The notes under the pieces are model-generated. The model was not told where the DNA came from, searched no databases, and worked only from the letters and a program-made list of their open reading frames with translations. A stretch of 64,000 bases of DNA, from positions 143,501 through 207,500 of the forward strand of contig NZ_RQFT01000012.1 of assembly GCF_004769525.1 (NCBI RefSeq). Reading direction: 5' to 3'. The DNA comes from Leptospira bouyouniensis (GTDB taxonomy: Bacteria; Spirochaetota; Leptospiria; Leptospirales; Leptospiraceae). Below are positions 8,916 through 17,673 of this stretch, one piece after another. Numbering within the stretch: the first letter of the stretch is position 1; every line of letters starts with the position of its first letter. The position numbers and the translations under genes were made by a program.

Positions 8916-9680
8916 ATGAAAGATTTAGCCTTTGAGAATCAAAGTTTTTTATGGGGGAATGAGGCGGGTCCCATTCGTATCCTTTCGGAATACCTCCATC
9001 CTAAAGCAGAATTTAAGGAACATGGGATTACGGATACGATTGTTGTTTTTGGATCTGCAAGGATTCCTTCTCCCGAAACACAAAGGACAAACCCAAATCC
9101 ACAGCTTTCCTCTTTAAGCCATTATTACGAAGAAGCACGGGAGTTCTCAAGGTTGATCAGCGAATGGGCAGAGGTATTAAAAAAAGAAATCCCCGATCGT
9201 AACCTTCATATTTGTACTGGTGGCGGGCCTGGGATCATGGAAGCAGGGAACCGTGGGGCAAAAGAAGCAGGTTCGAAATCGGTTGCCTTAAACATTGTCC
9301 TCCCTCATGAACAACACCCCAATCCCTATGTGAACAAAGAACTGACCTTCGAATTCCATTATTTTTTTATGCGAAAACTTTGGTTTATGAAAACTTGTCG
9401 AGGTATGATTGCCTTTCCTGGTGGGTTTGGGACTTTTGATGAATTATTTGAAACATTAACCTTGGTCCAAACGGGGAAAAAAAGCCGGATTCCCATTTTG
9501 CTCTACGGAAAAAAATTTTGGTCAGAGGTCATCAATTTCAAAAAATTGGCCGAGATGAAGCTCATTTCCGAAGAGGACTTACATCTATTTGGTTATGCGG
9601 ACACTCCCATCGAAGCACTTCGATTCTTTCAGGAAAAGATTCGTTTCGAATTGACCCATTCTGAGGGTACAAAAACATAG
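8916..9680 (+). CDS. LOG/TIGR00730-type Rossmann-fold protein
   Basis: A 254-residue nucleotide-binding protein of the family once annotated as lysine decarboxylase, whose characterised members are cytokinin-activating phosphoribohydrolases (LOG) or nucleotide 5'-monophosphate nucleosidases (PpnN). The signature is complete: GSAR near the start, GGGPGIMEAGNRGA in the middle, and PGGFGTFDELFE with the conserved Gly-Gly-x-Gly-Thr and the Glu residues of the active site. It lies 18 bases upstream of rpmB and may be cotranscribed. A role in purine-nucleotide turnover is more likely than in hormone synthesis, by inference. Confidence 0.85.
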   Translation: MKDLAFENQSFLWGNEAGPIRILSEYLHPKAEFKEHGITDTIVVFGSARIPSPETQRTNPNPQLSSLSHYYEEAREFSRLISEWAEVLKKEIPDRNLHICTGGGPGIMEAGNRGAKEAGSKSVALNIVLPHEQHPNPYVNKELTFEFHYFFMRKLWFMKTCRGMIAFPGGFGTFDELFETLTLVQTGKKSRIPILLYGKKFWSEVINFKKLAEMKLISEEDLHLFGYADTPIEALRFFQEKIRFELTHSEGTKT

Positions 9681-9698
9681 CGAAACAAGGTAATAATT

Positions 9699-9989
9699 AT
9701 GGCTAGAACATGTGTAGTAACCGGAAAAGGAACAACGGCAGGGAACAACGTATCCCATTCTCATAAAAAGAATCGCCGTATCTGGAAGGTGAATGTGATC
9801 ACAAAGAAAATCTTTTTGGAAGATGAGAATCGCTGGGTTCGCGTTAAGATTTCTACACGTGCTTTAAGAACCCTTCGTAAAAAAGGTTTGAAAGTGGCAA
9901 TCAAAGACCACGGCGGTGACATTTCTGCCATCACTCCTAAAAAATACGTAGGAATCACACCGAAAGCACAAACTGCACCGACAGCTTAA
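9699..9989 (+). CDS. rpmB: 50S ribosomal protein L28
   Basis: A 96-residue basic protein that matches L28: the opening [19 protein letters not shown], the SHKKNRRIW motif, then a Lys/Arg-rich body with [16 protein letters not shown]. The Ala/Thr/Pro-rich C-terminal tail is slightly longer than in Escherichia coli L28. The Cys5 site is present but the paired CxxC of zinc-type L28 is not. It is followed after 26 bases by nth. Confidence 0.95.
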   Translation: MARTCVVTGKGTTAGNNVSHSHKKNRRIWKVNVITKKIFLEDENRWVRVKISTRALRTLRKKGLKVAIKDHGGDISAITPKKYVGITPKAQTAPTA

Positions 9990-10015
9990 ACCCAAGATTT
10001 AAGTTTGTTTGTGGA

Positions 10016-10657
10016 TTGAAACGATCCAAAAAAACACCAAATATCAACGAAGTCTACCGCCTACTTGAGGCGGAGTTCGGTGTCGTAGAAACCCCTCTTA
10101 CCTATACCAAACCTTACGAATTGGCAATCGCCGTCATTCTCAGTGCCCAATGCACTGATGAACGTGTGAACCAAGTCACACCCGAACTCTTTCGTACCTT
10201 CCCAACCTTAGAGTCCTTTGCCAAAGCACCCCTTTCCGCAATTGAAAAAAAAATATTCTCCACTGGGTTTTATAAAAACAAAGCCAAAAGTATCCAAGGA
10301 TTTGCGAAAATGATTCTTTCTGAATTTGGTGGGGAACTTCCAAAGACAATGGAGGATGCGATCAAACTCCCTGGGTTTGGAAGAAAAACTGCCAATGTTG
10401 TACTCGCTGAAATTTATGGCGTGGTGGAAGGATTCGTGGTAGATACCCACGTGAAACGACTCACAGGTCGCCTAGGGTTTACCAAAAAAACTGATCCCGT
10501 ACAAATTGAACGAGAGATGATGAAAATCACACCTAAGGAGATTTGCCGAAACCTATCTCTTTACCTAATATTTCTCGGTCGTAAGTATTGCCAGGCTCGT
10601 CGTACATTTTGTTCGGATTGCCCCCTTGCTTCCCTATGTCCTTCTTATTCGGAATAG
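10016..10657 (+). CDS. nth: Endonuclease III (DNA glycosylase/AP lyase)
   Basis: Base-excision repair enzyme that removes oxidised pyrimidines and cleaves abasic sites. In 213 residues it has the helix-hairpin-helix LPGFGRKTANVV with the catalytic Lys (GRKTAN), the catalytic Asp in VDTHVKRL, and a C-terminal [4Fe-4S] motif C-x6-C-x2-C-x5-C (CQARRTFCSDCPLASLC). All key residues are present. The start is TTG at 10016, as no ATG or GTG lies in frame nearby. The last 125 bases are overlapped by the convergent gene on the minus strand. Confidence 0.95.
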   Translation: MKRSKKTPNINEVYRLLEAEFGVVETPLTYTKPYELAIAVILSAQCTDERVNQVTPELFRTFPTLESFAKAPLSAIEKKIFSTGFYKNKAKSIQGFAKMILSEFGGELPKTMEDAIKLPGFGRKTANVVLAEIYGVVEGFVVDTHVKRLTGRLGFTKKTDPVQIEREMMKITPKEICRNLSLYLIFLGRKYCQARRTFCSDCPLASLCPSYSE

Positions 10658-11366
10658 GTTTTTCCAAACCTTCTTCTGTTTCCGATTCTTTTCTTTGTTT
10701 CCAAGAACGATTACGATCTACGAGATTGATGGATTCTACTTTATAATCCAAACGAATGAGGTTTCGTTTGCGATAATACAAATTTAAAGTGCCAAGTCTG
10801 CCATAGTCTTTGGGGCATTCAATTTGGTGGACATTTGCTAGGTAACGCAATCGACCTTGTGGTTTTTTCTCGACAAGTAAAAAGATCGGTAGATTGGGTT
10901 CGTTCCTACCAGTGATCATTGGGATTTTAATTTCCTCTTCGGGACTCACATACACGATCCAACCATCGTAGTCATCAATGTTTTTTGCATTCACAAGCCC
11001 ATCAATTGAACCTATACCCAGTTTGACGGGGCCATGTTCCATCTCAATGGTTTTTGTGAGATTGAATCCATCAAAGGGAAATTCTAGAGGTTTGTCTTTG
11101 GCACCAAAAGGGTACAACATGTACCCTTTCCCCCGTTTTAAATCCAAATCCATCTTTTCTCGTTCCACATACCCTAGAAGGGAGCTTAGGCCCCCTCGGC
11201 CTTCCTCATCCATCTTTGTGAAAAGGTCTTTTCCACAGTGGAAAAAAAGTCGGAGTGGCCTGTCCTCAAAACTTTCATGAGAAGATAAAACTGAATTCGA
11301 AAGAAATAATCCAATTGTCAAAATGGACAGGGAGAATCTTCCAAGAAAGGAAAGACGGATATTCAT
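10533..11366 (-). CDS. Hypothetical exported protein overlapping nth
   Basis: A 277-residue protein, not recognised. An N-terminal hydrophobic segment (residues 5-28, ending SNSVLSS) looks like a cleavable signal peptide. The body is basic and beta-rich; from about residue 225 it becomes a low-complexity Lys/Glu/Gly/Asn-rich tail. That tail is encoded entirely by bases antisense to the nth 3' end, including the region opposite its iron-sulphur cluster codons. The unusual overlap suggests that stop-codon loss extended the gene, or that the true protein ends earlier in related strains. Confidence 0.65.
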   Translation of the reverse strand: MNIRLSFLGRFSLSILTIGLFLSNSVLSSHESFEDRPLRLFFHCGKDLFTKMDEEGRGGLSSLLGYVEREKMDLDLKRGKGYMLYPFGAKDKPLEFPFDGFNLTKTIEMEHGPVKLGIGSIDGLVNAKNIDDYDGWIVYVSPEEEIKIPMITGRNEPNLPIFLLVEKKPQGRLRYLANVHQIECPKDYGRLGTLNLYYRKRNLIRLDYKVESINLVDRNRSWKQRKESETEEGLEKPIPNKKDIGKQGGNPNKMYDEPGNTYDREILGKEIGFGKSP

Positions 11367-11459
11367 TATTTGTGACCTTGGTTCTAAGAACGGAAGAATT
11401 CGAAACAGAATGAACCAAAAAACCTACCGCCTGTCTAAACTAAGGGCAGAAAGGATGCC

Positions 11460-12371
11460 ATGAACTTCTTCAAAAATCTATTTCTCTACGCTAAAATGGT
11501 TAAATTTTCCCACACACTTTTTGCTTTGCCCTTCGCTGGGATTAGTTTTGTCTTAGCATACCTAGAATCGAGCCTTGACACAGGTGATTTACTCAGGATT
11601 GGGGCACTTGTCCTTGTTTGTATGGTGAGTGCTCGCAGCGCCGCCATGGGATTTAATCGATATGTGGATTCTGAAATCGATGAAAAAAACCCACGCACCC
11701 AAAATCGGGAAATCCCTGCTGGGAAAATTTCGAAACTCTCTGCCTTGCTATTTATTGGTCTTTCGTCTTTTATCTTTATCTTTGCTAGTTTTTTTGTGAA
11801 CAAACTGGCATTTTTACTTTCGTTCCCAGCACTCTTTATCCTCTTTTTGTATTCGCTGACCAAACGATTCACATTGTTTTGCCATTTGGTTTTGGGATTT
11901 GCTATCTCGCTTGCTCCCTTGGGTGCTTGGATTGCCATCACGGAAACCATAAGCCTTGTTCCAATTTTATTTTCCCTTGGACTTTTATTTCACATAGCCG
12001 CCTTTGATGTGTTATATGCCATCCAGGACATGGACTTTGATACCAAAGAAAATCTCCACAGCATTCCTGCAAAGCTAGGAGAAACCAAATCACGTATCAT
12101 TGCAGTGGTGTTACACAGTTTGTCTTTTGTATTTTTTATCTTTGCTGGGATTAGTGCCGAACTTGGATTTATGTACTTTCTCATCCTAACTGTGATTGGA
12201 ATTTTGGTTTTGTATGAACATAAAATTTCTTACCAGTACAAACGAAAGGACTTACCTCTAATCTTTTATCAAATCAACTCTTGGATCAGTGTGGTTTTAT
12301 TTTTAGCCATTCTCTTTGACAAATGGAATGAATTTTTATTAAAGATATCCTCAGGGATTAGTTTTCGATGA
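11460..12371 (+). CDS. UbiA-family prenyltransferase
   Basis: An integral membrane enzyme of 303 residues with about eight hydrophobic helices that joins a polyprenyl chain to an aromatic acceptor. Both Asp-rich motifs are there: [19 protein letters not shown] (about 67-85) and [12 protein letters not shown] (about 182-193). Start ATG 11460 has AAAGGA upstream. Its stop overlaps the ubiX start by four bases (ATGA), so the two are translationally coupled. The pairing fits a 4-hydroxybenzoate-type (UbiA) or futalosine-route (MqnP) prenyltransferase of quinone synthesis. Since Leptospira is thought to use menaquinone, MqnP is favoured but not shown. Confidence 0.85.
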   Translation: MNFFKNLFLYAKMVKFSHTLFALPFAGISFVLAYLESSLDTGDLLRIGALVLVCMVSARSAAMGFNRYVDSEIDEKNPRTQNREIPAGKISKLSALLFIGLSSFIFIFASFFVNKLAFLLSFPALFILFLYSLTKRFTLFCHLVLGFAISLAPLGAWIAITETISLVPILFSLGLLFHIAAFDVLYAIQDMDFDTKENLHSIPAKLGETKSRIIAVVLHSLSFVFFIFAGISAELGFMYFLILTVIGILVLYEHKISYQYKRKDLPLIFYQINSWISVVLFLAILFDKWNEFLLKISSGISFR

Positions 12372-12964
12372 AACTTGTTGTAGGACTTGCGGGCGCTAGT
12401 GGTAGCATTTATGCCGCAAGATTTCTAAGGGCACTCTGTGACATAGAAGGGGAAACGTATATCACAGCAAGCCCCGCATCCCTCCGAATTTTTTCAGAAG
12501 AATATGAAACGAGTGTCAAAACTACCGAAGACATATTGTCCTTTGTAGAAGAAAAGTGGAAGATAAAATCCAAACACAAATTTCATGTTCGAAATTTTTT
12601 TGATATTGGATCTGATATTGCCAGTGGTTCCAATGTTTGGGATGCGATGGTTGTCATCCCCTGTAGTATGAAAACAGTCGCTTCGATGTCAGCAGGTCTC
12701 ACCGAAAATCTGATTGAACGTGCTGCAGATGTCACCCTAAAAGAACGAAGACGTCTTATTGTTGTTCCAAGAGAAACTCCTTACAATCGCATCCACTTAA
12801 GGAACCTTTTAGCGTTAGATGAAGCGGGTGCCATCATCCTACCTGCTTCCCCAGGTTTTTACCAAATGCCAAAAACACTTGATGATCTGGGAGATTTCAT
12901 TGCGGGAAGGATTTTGAATTTACTCGGCCATTCACAAACCCTCTTCCCTAAGTGGGAGGGGTGA
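12368..12964 (+). CDS. ubiX: Flavin prenyltransferase UbiX
   Basis: Makes prenylated FMN, the cofactor of UbiD-type decarboxylases, from FMN and dimethylallyl phosphate. In 198 residues it has the flavin-binding GASGSIYA (9-16), [14 protein letters not shown], the [15 protein letters not shown] motif and PASPGFY, all typical of the UbiX/Pad1 fold. It is coupled to the UbiA-like gene by an ATGA overlap, which suggests it serves decarboxylation in quinone synthesis. No UbiD partner lies in the window. Its 3' end overlaps the convergent thioesterase gene by 17 bases. Confidence 0.93.
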   Translation: MKLVVGLAGASGSIYAARFLRALCDIEGETYITASPASLRIFSEEYETSVKTTEDILSFVEEKWKIKSKHKFHVRNFFDIGSDIASGSNVWDAMVVIPCSMKTVASMSAGLTENLIERAADVTLKERRRLIVVPRETPYNRIHLRNLLALDEAGAIILPASPGFYQMPKTLDDLGDFIAGRILNLLGHSQTLFPKWEG

Positions 12965-13361
12965 AGTTACGGAAATAAGCAGTCGGCTTGCCGTTTTCTC
13001 CCAAACAAACATAGGTGATATCACTTTCGATCACAGCTGACATTTTTCCTGTTTGTGGGTTGTTTGTGATCGCAAGAGTCCGAGACGTAACGGATGATTT
13101 TCCATATTTTACAATCTTACCATAAATTTGGATAATATCGCCTGCCCGGGCTGGGGAACGGAACACGACATTGTCCATGCTCATGGTCACAATGTTTGTG
13201 TATCGGATTTTGTTCATCACATACATTGCCATTCCTTCATCAATCCAGGAGAGCATTTTCCCTCCAAATAGATTGTTATGGTAATTTAAATCGTCTGGTT
13301 GGACCAAGTGTTGGGTGACAAGTTCCATATCCAGGAGTTTGTTCTGAATTGTCTCGACCAT
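12948..13361 (-). CDS. Acyl-CoA thioesterase, hotdog fold (YciA/BACH-like)
   Basis: A 137-residue single hotdog domain that hydrolyses acyl-CoA. The family motif [17 protein letters not shown] and the later SPARAGDI segment match YciA/acyl-CoA hydrolase proteins; the conserved Asn and Asp of the active site are present. ATG 13361 was chosen over the frame start at 13445: the longer version would overlap the divergent pyrB start, and its first 28 residues match no part of the family. Chain-length preference is unknown. Confidence 0.85.
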   Translation of the reverse strand: MVETIQNKLLDMELVTQHLVQPDDLNYHNNLFGGKMLSWIDEGMAMYVMNKIRYTNIVTMSMDNVVFRSPARAGDIIQIYGKIVKYGKSSVTSRTLAITNNPQTGKMSAVIESDITYVCLGENGKPTAYFRNFTPPT

Positions 13362-13427
13362 AAATACCAAAAAATATGTTTTCGATTTATTCGATACCAA
13401 AAACCCTAGAGAAAAGATTTCCGATCT

Positions 13428-14360
13428 ATGTACGCATACTCCCACAAAAACATCTTAGACACCTTACAATTTTCCAAAGACGACCTCAATTATCTCATTG
13501 AAAAAACAAACCGTATGAATGCCCTGCATGAATCCGGAAAAGCCTTCGGAATCCTCCATGGGAAACTACTTGCTTCCTTGTTTTTTGAAGCAAGCACTCG
13601 TACTCGGATGAGTTTTGAAGCGGCCATGGAAAGGCTTGGGGGGAGACTCATCTCGACTGTGGGGTTTCAATTTTCATCTATCTCTAAAGGCGAAACTTTA
13701 TACGATACCATGAAGATGATCGAAGCGTACTGTGATATCGCCGTGATCCGCCACCCAGTGGAAGGATCATCACGGATTGCTGCGGGTGCTGTGAATATCC
13801 CAGTGATCAATGCGGGAGATGGGGCAGGGCAACACCCCACACAAGCTCTACTCGATTTGTATACGATTGTTTCTGAAAAAGGAAAGATCGATGGACTCAA
13901 CATTGCCTTTATCGGGGACCTTAAGTATGGAAGAACCATCCATTCTCTTATTAACCTTCTCAGACATTACCCAGTACATTTGTATCTCATTAGCCCTGAA
14001 GAACTCAAACTCCCCGATAAATACAAAAAAAACTTAGAAGGATTTCCCATGACATGGGAAGAAACCACAGACATCAAAGCGATTTGGGATGCCGATGTTG
14101 CTTACGTCACAAGGATCCAAGAAGAAAGATTCCCTGACCATAGGGAATATGAAAAACTAAAAGATATTTATAAAGTGAATAAGGAACTTGTCCTTGCTTC
14201 CAAAAAAGATACCACTATTCTTCACCCGCTGCCTCGTGTGAATGAACTTTCCACTGATGTGGATGACTTACCGAACGCAGCTTACTTCCGTCAGGCGAAA
14301 TATGGTGTGGTAGTGAGAATGGCATTACTTTGCTTAAGTCTTGGAGTGAATTTTGACTAA
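13428..14360 (+). CDS. pyrB: Aspartate carbamoyltransferase catalytic subunit
   Basis: Catalyses the committed step of pyrimidine synthesis, carbamoyl phosphate plus aspartate to carbamoyl aspartate. The 310-residue protein has the carbamoyl-phosphate site STRTR at 56-60, the [11 protein letters not shown] motif, and HPLPRVNEL near the end for aspartate binding. No pyrI regulatory subunit or pyrC-like gene follows; instead a DUF2203 gene starts inside the last codons (TTG 14353, 8-base overlap). The upstream region is shared with the divergent thioesterase. Confidence 0.95.
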   Translation: MYAYSHKNILDTLQFSKDDLNYLIEKTNRMNALHESGKAFGILHGKLLASLFFEASTRTRMSFEAAMERLGGRLISTVGFQFSSISKGETLYDTMKMIEAYCDIAVIRHPVEGSSRIAAGAVNIPVINAGDGAGQHPTQALLDLYTIVSEKGKIDGLNIAFIGDLKYGRTIHSLINLLRHYPVHLYLISPEELKLPDKYKKNLEGFPMTWEETTDIKAIWDADVAYVTRIQEERFPDHREYEKLKDIYKVNKELVLASKKDTTILHPLPRVNELSTDVDDLPNAAYFRQAKYGVVVRMALLCLSLGVNFD

Positions 14361-14721
14361 AAAAATTTGGACGTTGGAAGAAGCAAAAGAAGTTCTGCCA
14401 CTCGTACGTGACATCACAAAAGAATATTACCTAAGGGCAAGCGTTCTTGCAGATGATGTCAGAAACAAAATGTTACCAGAAAACATCCTTGAATCCAAAG
14501 AAGAAGAGATAGGGGAAGTGATCAAACATTGGACAAATGAAATTCTAAATCTCAAAATAGATGTGAAAGGTTTGTGGCTTGTTGATTTTGATCATGGAAA
14601 TGGTTTTTACTGTTGGACATGGGGCGAAGAAGATGTGTTATACGAACACGGTTATCATGAAGGATTTAGATCGAGAAAACTCATAGAGGAAAAAAAAGAA
14701 GAAAATGACTCAGATAAATGA
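14353..14721 (+). CDS. DUF2203 family protein
   Basis: A 122-residue cytoplasmic protein. It has the DUF2203 pattern: an N-terminal [16 protein letters not shown] helix and a C-terminal [40 protein letters not shown] region with CW, GE and GFxxR, of which only parts are quoted here. It starts with TTG in an 8-base overlap with pyrB and overlaps dapL by 17 bases, so pyrB-DUF2203-dapL form one coupled unit. Molecular role unknown. Confidence 0.8.
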   Translation: MTKKIWTLEEAKEVLPLVRDITKEYYLRASVLADDVRNKMLPENILESKEEEIGEVIKHWTNEILNLKIDVKGLWLVDFDHGNGFYCWTWGEEDVLYEHGYHEGFRSRKLIEEKKEENDSDK

Positions 14722-15931
14722 AAACTATTTAAAATTAAAAGCGGGTTACTTATTCCCTGAAATTGGAAGAAGGGTAAAGGCATATTCCGATGCAAACCAA
14801 AATGCAAAAATCATTCGCCTTGGGATTGGGGACGTAACCCTTCCTTTAGCTCCAACGATTGTCAATGCAATGGTCGATGCGGCAAAAGAAATGGGAAGTG
14901 CCGGTGGTTTTCATGGTTATGGACCAGAACAAGGGTATTCGTTTCTCATCCAAAAAATCATTGCTCAAGATTACACTGCGCGTGGTGTCCAAATTGCAGA
15001 AGACGAAGTATTTGTATCAGACGGATCCAAATGTGACTGCGGGAACATCCAAGAGATCTTTTCGCTCGATAGTAAAATTGCCGTTGTAGATCCTGTTTAC
15101 CCAGTGTATGTAGATACGAATGTAATGGCAGGTCGTACGGGGGAAGTCGGGCCTGATGGACGTTATGCGAATATCATTTATATGCCTGCGACAGAAGAAA
15201 ATAATTTTGAGCCGGATTTTCCAAAAGAAAAACCAGACATCATTTACTTATGTTATCCGAATAACCCAACAGGGATGGTGGCAACAAAAGCACGTCTCTC
15301 CGAATGGGTGAACTATGCCAAAAAAATGGGAAGTATCATTCTTTACGATTCCGCATATGAATCCTTTATCCAAGACCCTGAAATTCCAAAGTCTATTTAT
15401 GAGATTCCAGGTGCCAAAGAAGTTGCCATGGAATTTCGTTCCTTTTCCAAAACGGCAGGTTTTACGGGAACACGCTGTGCTTACCTTGTGATCCCAAAAG
15501 ACCTCAAAGGGAAAACAAAGTCAGGAGAAGAAGTGAGTTTTAATTCTCTTTGGAACCGCCGTCACACAACTAAGTTTAATGGTGTTTCTTATGTAACACA
15601 AAAAGGGGCTGAAGCAGTTTTCTCTGCGCAAGGCCAAGTTGAGATTCGAGAACAAATTTCCTATTATATGGAAAATGCAAAACTCATCCGCGAAGGACTA
15701 AACAAAGCTGGTTACAAAGTATTTGGTGGGACAAACGCTCCTTATATTTGGTTAAAAACCCCAAGAGGTCTCAAATCTTGGGAATTTTTTGACGAACTTT
15801 TGGGAAAGGCACAAGTGGTAGGAACCCCTGGTTCTGGATTTGGACCTGCGGGAGAAGGGTATTTCCGACTTTCTGCCTTTGGAAAACGAGAAGATGTCAT
15901 TTCTGCCATCGATCGAATCCAAAAAATGTAA
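14705..15931 (+). CDS. dapL: LL-diaminopimelate aminotransferase
   Basis: A PLP enzyme (408 residues) that converts tetrahydrodipicolinate directly to LL-diaminopimelate, the short route to meso-DAP and lysine known in Leptospira, chlamydiae and plants. Signs are [13 protein letters not shown] near the start, [12 protein letters not shown], the cofactor-contacting CYPNNPTG, and the Schiff-base Lys in [13 protein letters not shown]. The arrangement and length match DapL rather than generic aspartate aminotransferases. It feeds peptidoglycan, in line with the PBP, transglycosylase and bactofilin genes elsewhere in the window. Confidence 0.92.
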   Translation: MTQINENYLKLKAGYLFPEIGRRVKAYSDANQNAKIIRLGIGDVTLPLAPTIVNAMVDAAKEMGSAGGFHGYGPEQGYSFLIQKIIAQDYTARGVQIAEDEVFVSDGSKCDCGNIQEIFSLDSKIAVVDPVYPVYVDTNVMAGRTGEVGPDGRYANIIYMPATEENNFEPDFPKEKPDIIYLCYPNNPTGMVATKARLSEWVNYAKKMGSIILYDSAYESFIQDPEIPKSIYEIPGAKEVAMEFRSFSKTAGFTGTRCAYLVIPKDLKGKTKSGEEVSFNSLWNRRHTTKFNGVSYVTQKGAEAVFSAQGQVEIREQISYYMENAKLIREGLNKAGYKVFGGTNAPYIWLKTPRGLKSWEFFDELLGKAQVVGTPGSGFGPAGEGYFRLSAFGKREDVISAIDRIQKM

Positions 15932-15950
15932 AATTTAGTCCTGGTTTTTT

Positions 15951-15987
15951 CCATAGCTCCGATATATAAAACAAGGTAGAGCTATGG
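15951..15987 (+). promoter_or_regulatory. Inverted repeat spanning ribosome binding site and start codon
   Basis: CCATAGCTC (15951-15959) and GAGCTATGG (15979-15987) are perfect 9-base arms; with a one-base bulge the pairing extends through flanking T and A runs. The loop holds the AAGG ribosome binding site (15973-15976) and the right arm contains the ATG at 15984. In mRNA the hairpin could hide the initiation region of the downstream gene. It could also be part of the dapL transcript end. Confidence 0.45.
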
Positions 15988-16976
15988 GAAAATGGAAATT
16001 CATCCTCTTTTTTGCAATCGTTGTTGGGCATATCTCCCACATCAATGCAGTGTCTCCAGAACAAACGAATCTGGGGATTTTGATCTTTGAAAACAAAGAA
16101 AACTTAAATTTTATCAATGTGGCACTCAGTAATTTGGCGCCTTCGCAAGAAGATGCTCAAACCACTGCACAGCCGGGAGCCGAAACTCCTCCCCAAGACC
16201 CTTCCAAAAAGAATTTGGATTTTGATTATTTCAAACTCTTAAAAGCTGCCAACCAATCTGACTTTAGTGGGAATATGTGGTACTTACAAAGTAACTATGT
16301 GTATGGGTTTCGACAACTCAGACAAGCACAAGGTGAACTCAAAAACATCTTTGAAATCGTATTACAAAAATACATTGAAGATGCAAGAGCACTCCTCGAA
16401 GCTGCAGCACCTACAATCATCCGATCCAATGATAGCAACGCCAAAGCTTTGTTACGTTTAGGTTTTCGTGACCTTCGTTCATCGGAAGATCTTTATACAA
16501 CAGGTCTCAATTCCAGCCCTCACCAATACCGTTACAAACTCACACTCTACAAAGAAGGGATTCTGACTCTTCGCCGTGCAAAACGTTTTGCTATCCTTGC
16601 GATGATCTATAGCAAAACTCCAGATGAAGACAAACCAGAATACCAATACAGATCCAATGAAGATTTAAAAGAAGCACGTAACGAAGAAAAACAACGTAAT
16701 TACGAAAAAGTGAGAGATACACTCATCAACTTCATTGAAAACAAACGTATGGAAAGAACGGTTGTCCCTCCAGGAAACCCAGATGCGAAACCACTCGATT
16801 TATTGGAACAACATGATGACAATTATGGATTCATCACTTCTAAAAAATTAGATTTATTACTTGAAGCCAATGCACAAATCAAAGAGACAGAAGGTGCAAG
16901 ACGTGAGTCTGTTCCTCCAACTCCGAAATTTGATGAAAACGGCAAAGCTATCTACCCAGAAGAAAAGAAGAAATAA
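15984..16976 (+). CDS. Hypothetical exported helical protein
   Basis: A 330-residue protein, not recognised. A signal peptide (MGKWKF plus hydrophobic core, cleavage likely after INA near residue 23) leads to a short Gln/Ala/Pro-rich linker (about 50-75) and a long, charged, mostly helical domain, ending in a Lys/Glu/Pro-rich tail. ATG 15984 follows AAGGT by a good distance and sits in the inverted repeat described separately. It is 11 bases upstream of the next gene, also helical with an N-terminal membrane segment, so the two probably act together in the envelope. Confidence 0.75.
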   Translation: MGKWKFILFFAIVVGHISHINAVSPEQTNLGILIFENKENLNFINVALSNLAPSQEDAQTTAQPGAETPPQDPSKKNLDFDYFKLLKAANQSDFSGNMWYLQSNYVYGFRQLRQAQGELKNIFEIVLQKYIEDARALLEAAAPTIIRSNDSNAKALLRLGFRDLRSSEDLYTTGLNSSPHQYRYKLTLYKEGILTLRRAKRFAILAMIYSKTPDEDKPEYQYRSNEDLKEARNEEKQRNYEKVRDTLINFIENKRMERTVVPPGNPDAKPLDLLEQHDDNYGFITSKKLDLLLEANAQIKETEGARRESVPPTPKFDENGKAIYPEEKKK

Positions 16977-16987
16977 GAAGTAATAAG

Positions 16988-17626
16988 ATGAAGTGGATTG
17001 CAAGTGTTATCATTCTCATTTTCTCGATCGGTATTGTTGCCAAAAGCACCATGTCCTACCGGGAACGTAAAAAACAATTGGATGGAAAGATAACACTTGT
17101 TCTCGATATCAAAGAACAACTAAAACTTGAGCCAGAAGTTGGAAAAACTTCGATTGAGGCTCTTCGTGACCAAGTGGAAGAAACATACCGAGTAGGCAAA
17201 CGACCCGAAATCGAAAAAGTATTATCGATTGCCGAAGGGGAAATCCTTGTCACCCAAAGAAAACTATGTACACCCATGGAAGAACAAACAAGCGGACTCT
17301 ACCAAAAAGCCATGGGTTTATGGATACAAATGGAAACGGATGAAAAATCCGGAGCTGTTCGTTTGGAATGGGATACTAAGGAAAAAATCCAACGTTACTT
17401 AGTGATGGCAAAAAGTGAAAAAGACCACGCGAAAGAATATTTTTTGTCTGGAAATTACCAACTTTCTCTCCATACATACAAACGTTCGCTGGTATATAGT
17501 TTGTTGTCTTTACGTTCACAAAAAGCAGAAATTCCAGAAGCCTACCAGAGTGCAGATGCAGCATGGGTGCAACCCATTTGGATGGGACTCCACAAACAAA
17601 AGCAATCTTCTATCCAAGAAAACTAA
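16988..17626 (+). CDS. Hypothetical membrane-anchored helical protein
   Basis: A 212-residue protein with one N-terminal hydrophobic segment (about residues 4-20) that may be an anchor or signal, then an amphipathic, charged helical body. A segment near the C-terminus (YQLSLHTYKRSLVYSLLSL) resembles the YRYKLTLYKEGILTLRRAKR stretch of the preceding protein, so the pair may share an ancestral helical repeat. No family was recognised. The following regulator gene begins close to, or overlaps, its 3' end. Confidence 0.7.
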   Translation: MKWIASVIILIFSIGIVAKSTMSYRERKKQLDGKITLVLDIKEQLKLEPEVGKTSIEALRDQVEETYRVGKRPEIEKVLSIAEGEILVTQRKLCTPMEEQTSGLYQKAMGLWIQMETDEKSGAVRLEWDTKEKIQRYLVMAKSEKDHAKEYFLSGNYQLSLHTYKRSLVYSLLSLRSQKAEIPEAYQSADAAWVQPIWMGLHKQKQSSIQEN

Positions 17627-17673
17627 AAAATTTTCATTTTCATTCACACCAAATTTCAAAAAATGACTGCTTA

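Noticed and set aside
13362..13445. Longer start for the thioesterase at 13445
   Set aside because: It would overlap the start of pyrB on the other strand and adds sequence outside the hotdog domain.
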